DNA of 8,078 nucleotides from Chloroflexota bacterium (GTDB lineage Bacteria > Chloroflexota > Anaerolineae > Caldilineales > Caldilineaceae), in the NCBI GenBank assembly GCA_003577365.1, contig QEUY01000165.1, forward strand, positions 1-8,078, read 5' to 3'. Below are positions 4,905 through 8,078 of this stretch, one piece after another. The translations under genes and the position numbers were made by a program. Each line of letters opens with the position of its first letter. Within the stretch, counting starts at the first letter, position 1. The notes under the pieces are model-generated. The model made no database searches. It saw only the letters and a list, made by a program, of their open reading frames with translations, and was not told the origin of the DNA.

Positions 4905-6005
4905 ATGGACCCGCTCCAGACCCTCGTCACCGCGCTGGTCGCCGGCGCCACCGCATTGCAGCATACTCCTGTCCCACCGGCAATTGGACAGGCCTACAGC
5001 GCGCTCAAGTCCTACCTGCACGATCACTACGCTGCCCTCGACGCCGATCTTGCCCAGCTAGAACGACAACCCGCCTCCAAGGGCCGGCGCACGGTGCTCG
5101 AAGAGGGACTGGCCGCCACCAACGCTGCCGGCGACACCGCACTCCTGCAACTGGCCCAGGCGCTGCTGGCCGCCATCCAGCGCCAGGACGCCGCCGGCAC
5201 ACGCATCGCCGGCATCGACATGAGCGATGTCACCGCCGCCTCTATCAAGCTCAGTGACATCCTGGCCCAGGGCGCCGGCCACGTGACCGGCGTCGCCATG
5301 AACCGCGTCGATGTAGCCGGCGCCATCGAGATCAGCGGCGTGCGCGCCGGCAACCTGACGCCGCTCGATGCGCCAAAACCGGCCACCGGCGCCGCACCCG
5401 CTGCGGCCGACCCCATCAGCATTCTCTTCCTAGCCGCCAACCCGCTGGACATGGAACCCCTGCGCCTCGACGAGGAATGCCGTGCCATCGACGCGGCCCT
5501 GCGCCAGGCCGAATACCGCCACTTCGACCTCCGCCCCCACTGGGCCGTCCAGGTGGCCGACCTGCAAGAGCTGCTCCTGCGCCGCCAACCCCACATCCTC
5601 CACTTTAGCGGCCACGGCAGCGACCGCAACGAGATCATCCTGCAAGACGCCAGCGGCCAGGCCGCCCCCGTCTCTGCCGGCGCGCTGCGCACCCTCTTTG
5701 GCCTGCTCAAAGACAACCTGCGCTGCGTCGTGCTCAACGCCTGCTACACCGCCGAACAGGCCGGCGCCATCGCCGACCGCATCGACTGCGTCGTCGGCAT
5801 GACCGAGGCGATCAGCGACCCCGCGGCGCGGGCCTTTGCCGTCGCCTTCTACCGGGCGCTGGGCTACGGGCGTACCGTGCAGGAGGCCTTCGACCTGGGC
5901 TGCTCGCAGATCGACCTCAACAACCTGGACGAAGCCGACAAACCCGTGCTCATCGCCCAACACGCCGACCCGGTCACCATCCGCTTTGTCGACCCAAAAG
6001 CGTAG
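4905..6005 (+). CDS. CHAT-domain caspase-like protease with N-terminal adaptor module
   Basis: The product has 366 residues. Residues 1-149 form the same module as the solo adaptor at 3993-4457 (MDPLQTLVTALVAGATAL, helix IGQAYSALKSYL, helix LLQLAQALLAAIQ, then IKLSDI and VAGAIEISGVRAG). A low-complexity linker (151-169) leads to a CHAT domain (about 170-366) starting ISILFLAANP, with the catalytic His in HFSGHG (His237) and the catalytic Cys in VVLNAC (Cys280), then VVGMTEAISDPAA and FYRALGYGRTVQEAF. By family, CHAT proteases act in the cytoplasm and are switched on by sensors to cleave target proteins; the target here is unknown. The ATG at 4905 is chosen because the paralog begins at the same place and GGAGA lies 4 bases upstream; a TTG at 4776 overlaps the promoter. 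It is followed by a NACHT gene in the -1 frame. Confidence 0.9.
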   Translation: MDPLQTLVTALVAGATALQHTPVPPAIGQAYSALKSYLHDHYAALDADLAQLERQPASKGRRTVLEEGLAATNAAGDTALLQLAQALLAAIQRQDAAGTRIAGIDMSDVTAASIKLSDILAQGAGHVTGVAMNRVDVAGAIEISGVRAGNLTPLDAPKPATGAAPAAADPISILFLAANPLDMEPLRLDEECRAIDAALRQAEYRHFDLRPHWAVQVADLQELLLRRQPHILHFSGHGSDRNEIILQDASGQAAPVSAGALRTLFGLLKDNLRCVVLNACYTAEQAGAIADRIDCVVGMTEAISDPAARAFAVAFYRALGYGRTVQEAFDLGCSQIDLNNLDEADKPVLIAQHADPVTIRFVDPKA

Positions 6006-6040
6006 GGGCGGGCGGTCCATCCGCACCGTCCGCCCCTTTT
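5993..6040 (+). promoter_or_regulatory. Possible -1 frameshift signal, or intrinsic terminator, at the CHAT/NACHT junction
   Basis: The CHAT gene ends GAC CCA AAA GCG TAG. C CCA AAA (5993-5999) is an X XXY YYZ slippery heptamer in the CHAT frame. Four bases later a 13-bp stem (6004-6016 with 6025-6037, one G-U pair, 8-nt loop) begins. The -1 frame has no stop from 5609 to the end of the NACHT frame, and has no ATG, GTG or TTG until 6158. The stem is followed by TTTT, so it also fits an intrinsic terminator for the CHAT transcript. The sequence alone cannot decide, and both roles could coexist. Confidence 0.45.
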
Positions 6041-6157
6041 CTCAACCTCGACCACAGCCAGGTCCACACGCTCAATCTCAATCTGGCCCCTGCTGACAAA
6101 AGCGACGAACGAGCCGCCCAACTCCGCTGGCACTATCTCGACCACCTCTACCAGACG

Positions 6158-7972
6158 GTGAGCAAGCTCGAGTTTTCCGGCGCCGAAGCCCAGACCGACC
6201 GCGGCAAGCCCGGCCTGACCCTCGACCAGGTCTACACTGCCCTGCTCACCACCGAACTGGTGCGACCGGAAGAGCCGGCCCATCCCGGTGGCCGCCGCCG
6301 CCCTTCGCCCAAACCCCCTGCGCCGGGCGAGGAGCGCAACCGCTCCGCCGTGGAACAGCTCAACCGCCACGCTCGCCTGGTGCTGCTGGGCGACCCCGGC
6401 AGCGGCAAGAGCAGCTTTGTTAACTACATTACGCTCTGTCTGGCCGGCGAATTACTGAGCGACCGGCCGGCCAACCTGGCGCTGCTCACCGCCCCCTTGC
6501 CCCAAAGCGAAGAGCAGGACGCGGAACCGCCGGGCCCCCAACCCTGGGACCACGGGCCGCTCCTGCCCGTGCGCATTGTGCTGCGCAACTTTGCTGCCAC
6601 CGGCCTGCCGCCCGTGGGCAAGCCGGCGACCGCCAAGCACCTCTGGCGCTTTATCTGTGGCGAACTTGCCACCGCGACGCTGGGTGAATTTGCTAAGCCG
6701 CTGAAGAAACACTTGCGTGACCGGGGTGGTCTCATCCTGCTCGACGGGCTCGACGAGGTGCCCGAAGCCGACGCCCGCCGCACGCAGATCAAACAGGCGG
6801 TGGACAGTTTCGCCCGCGCCTTTGGCAAGTGCCGCTTTCTCGTCACCAGCCGCACCTACGCCTACCAGAACGAAGCGTGGGCGTTGGAAGACTTTGCCTC
6901 CACCGAGCTCGCCTGTTTCAACGCTGCCCAGATCGCCGCCTTTGTCGACCGCTGGTATGCTCGCATCGCCCCGTTGCGCGACCTCAGCGCCGCCGACGCC
7001 CAGGGCAGAGCGGCGTTGCTCAAACAAGCGATCTTCACCAACGACCGGCTGGCGGCGCTGGCCGAACAACCCTTGCTCCTCACCCTTATGGCCAACCTGC
7101 ACGCCTACCGCGGCGGCAGCCTGCCCGAAAAGCGCGAACAACTCTACGCCGCCGCCGTCGACCTGCTGCTCGACTGGTGGGAGCGCCAGCGCGTGGTCTA
7201 TGGCAAAGAGGGCCAGCCTCAGGTCATTCAGCCCAGCCTGGTCGAATACCTCAAGCTGGGCAAGGATCGCATCCTCGCCGTGCTGGCCGAACTGGCCTTC
7301 GAGGCCCACGCCAGCAACCCCGACCCCAGCCAGCGCGCCTACATCCGCCAGGCCGACCTCATCGACCGCCTGCTGGCCGTCAGCCCCGACAAGGACCTGC
7401 GCTACGAGCGGCTGGTCGAATACCTCAGCCAGCGCGCCGGTCTGCTGCTGCCCCAGGGCAACCGCGTCTTCACCCTGCCCCACCGCACCTTCCAGGAATA
7501 CCTGGCCGCCTGCCACCTCACCGGCCCCACCTACCCCGACGAAGTGGCCGAACTGGCAAGGCAGGACCCCAACCGCTGGCGCGAGGTGCTGCTCCTGGCC
7601 GGCGCCCGCGCCGCCGCCGGCACCGAATCCCCCCTCTGGGAACTGGCCGAGGCCCTCTGCTTTCGTGAACCGTCCAGCGCCGGCTACGGTGAAGAGGACG
7701 ACTGGGGCGCCCACCTGGCCGGCCAGGTGCTGCTCGAAAGCGCCGGCCTCACTCAGGTGCGCCCCCGCAACCAGCCCAAGCTCGAGCGCATCCGCCACGC
7801 CCTGGTCCATGTCTTGGAAGAGAGCTGTCTTGGAAGAGAGCTATCTGCCTGCCTTCGAACGAGCGGGGGCCGGCCGCACGCTGGCCCATCTGGGCGACCC
7901 GCGGCGCGAGGTATTAGAGATCGAGGAGATGCGCTTCTGTCATGTGCCCGCCGGCCCCTTCTATCAGGGTGA
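6158..7972 (+). CDS. Second NACHT NTPase, FGE fusion broken by a frameshift
   Basis: Counting from the GTG at 6158, LTLDQVYTALL lies at 20-30, Walker A is GDPGSGKSS (78-86), Walker B is LILLDGLDEV (192-201), VTSRTYAYQ is at 229-237, and LPHRTFQEYLAAC at 440-452. The plan equals that of the 885-codon protein, so it is a paralogous STAND sensor NTPase. The GTG is probably not the natural start: similarity to the paralog's N-terminal region (LRWHYLDHLY against LERYLRTL) lies upstream at 6107-6148, and the frame is open back to 5609 without a start codon. Entry by -1 frameshifting from the CHAT gene, or loss of the start, are both possible. After residue 555 (LEES) a 16-bp duplication throws the frame, giving about 49 unrelated residues up to 7972. 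Nucleotide-binding motifs are intact, so a sensor-less NTPase might still be made. Confidence 0.85.
   Translation: MSKLEFSGAEAQTDRGKPGLTLDQVYTALLTTELVRPEEPAHPGGRRRPSPKPPAPGEERNRSAVEQLNRHARLVLLGDPGSGKSSFVNYITLCLAGELLSDRPANLALLTAPLPQSEEQDAEPPGPQPWDHGPLLPVRIVLRNFAATGLPPVGKPATAKHLWRFICGELATATLGEFAKPLKKHLRDRGGLILLDGLDEVPEADARRTQIKQAVDSFARAFGKCRFLVTSRTYAYQNEAWALEDFASTELACFNAAQIAAFVDRWYARIAPLRDLSAADAQGRAALLKQAIFTNDRLAALAEQPLLLTLMANLHAYRGGSLPEKREQLYAAAVDLLLDWWERQRVVYGKEGQPQVIQPSLVEYLKLGKDRILAVLAELAFEAHASNPDPSQRAYIRQADLIDRLLAVSPDKDLRYERLVEYLSQRAGLLLPQGNRVFTLPHRTFQEYLAACHLTGPTYPDEVAELARQDPNRWREVLLLAGARAAAGTESPLWELAEALCFREPSSAGYGEEDDWGAHLAGQVLLESAGLTQVRPRNQPKLERIRHALVHVLEESCLGRELSACLRTSGGRPHAGPSGRPAARGIRDRGDALLSCARRPLLSG
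7811..7842 (+). repeat. 16-bp perfect tandem duplication causing a frameshift
   Basis: GTCTTGGAAGAGAGCT occurs at 7811-7826 and directly again at 7827-7842. Removing one copy joins VLEES to YLPAFERAGAGRTLAHLGDP in one frame, the same passage that the paralog has as ERAEAGRLLAALGDP. Sixteen is not a multiple of three, so the duplication is the cause of the break. Confidence 0.93.
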
Positions 7973-8078
7973 GGGCGACGAGATGCAAGAGATGGAGATC
8001 CCCTACGACTACTGGATCGGCCGCTATCCCATCACCCATGCGCACTTTGCCCGCTTCGTCGCCGCAGACGGCTATGCC
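7827..8078 (+). pseudogene. FGE/C-type-lectin-fold domain of the second NACHT gene, separated by the frameshift (3' end outside window)
   Basis: This frame is open for 84 codons to the window edge. It reads LAHLGDPRREVLEIEEMRF, then CHVPAGPFYQGEGDE, YDYWIGRYPITHAHF and ARFVAADGYA, matching the start of the FGE domain in the 885-codon protein (HFCRVPAGPF, YWMGRYPVTNAQF). It is the natural continuation of the NACHT frame at 6158. It has an internal ATG at 7929 but no visible ribosome site, so independent translation is doubtful. Its C-terminal end, where a VR would be expected, is outside the window. Confidence 0.85.

Noticed and set aside
6452..7810. 452-codon minus-strand frame
   Set aside because: It is the antisense shadow of the second NACHT gene, whose Walker motifs are clear on the plus strand.
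1..8078. CRISPR array, tRNA, rRNA or transposase gene
   Set aside because: No regularly spaced repeats, no cloverleaf with a credible anticodon arm, and no transposase motifs were found by reading; only small palindromic repeats are present.

Overview
The window is a GC-rich accessory region, judged by eye from consistently G/C third codon positions. It suggests a multicellular or filamentous bacterium, perhaps Chloroflexota (Anaerolineae or Caldilineae); that assignment rests on family resemblance from memory and is not demonstrated. The content is a diversity-generating retroelement (DGR) next to two STAND-type NACHT NTPase genes whose C-terminal FGE/sulfatase-like (C-type-lectin-fold) domains are the class of domain DGRs hypermutate. 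This resembles the known class of NTP-dependent, DGR-diversified conflict (self-recognition or antiviral) systems of complex bacteria.

Layout. 1-443 (+) is the C-terminal part of a DGR reverse transcriptase, ending inside a 22-bp perfect inverted repeat (428-493). 550-813 (+) is an Avd-like accessory protein that seems to lack about one helix. 814-1323 holds no protein gene I can support. It contains several strong hairpins and, on the minus strand at 1108-1177, the template region (TR). The matching variable region (VR, 1337-1407) is the 3' end of a minus-strand gene of 885 codons (1324-3981), a NACHT-FGE protein. Just upstream of it, same strand, is a 154-residue adaptor gene (3993-4457). 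A divergent spacer (4458-4904) carries a promoter candidate for each direction, a REP-like hairpin and a GC-rich inverted repeat. On the plus strand, 4905-6005 encodes the same adaptor module fused to a CHAT caspase-like protease. It is followed by a second NACHT gene (from 6158, frame open from 5609) whose FGE domain runs off the window.

How the parts could work together. The RT and Avd would copy the TR with adenine-specific errors into the VR, varying the ligand-binding face of the NACHT-FGE sensor. The adaptor module at the N-terminus of the CHAT protease and as a solo protein would link sensor NTPases to the effector. TR-VR evidence is direct: 14 of 17 template adenines differ in the VR, and none of the 15 non-adenines in that stretch does.

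Most notable, both adaptor-to-NACHT junctions have the same design: a C_CCA_AAA heptamer two codons before the adaptor stop, a stem-loop just after it, and the NACHT frame open at -1. This predicts programmed -1 frameshifting that would make adaptor-NACHT-FGE and adaptor-CHAT-NACHT-FGE fusions. It is a hypothesis from sequence only.

There are also signs of decay or switching: a one-base insertion in the VR that changes the C-terminus, a TR that looks shortened, a shortened Avd, and a 16-bp tandem duplication that breaks the second NACHT-FGE frame.
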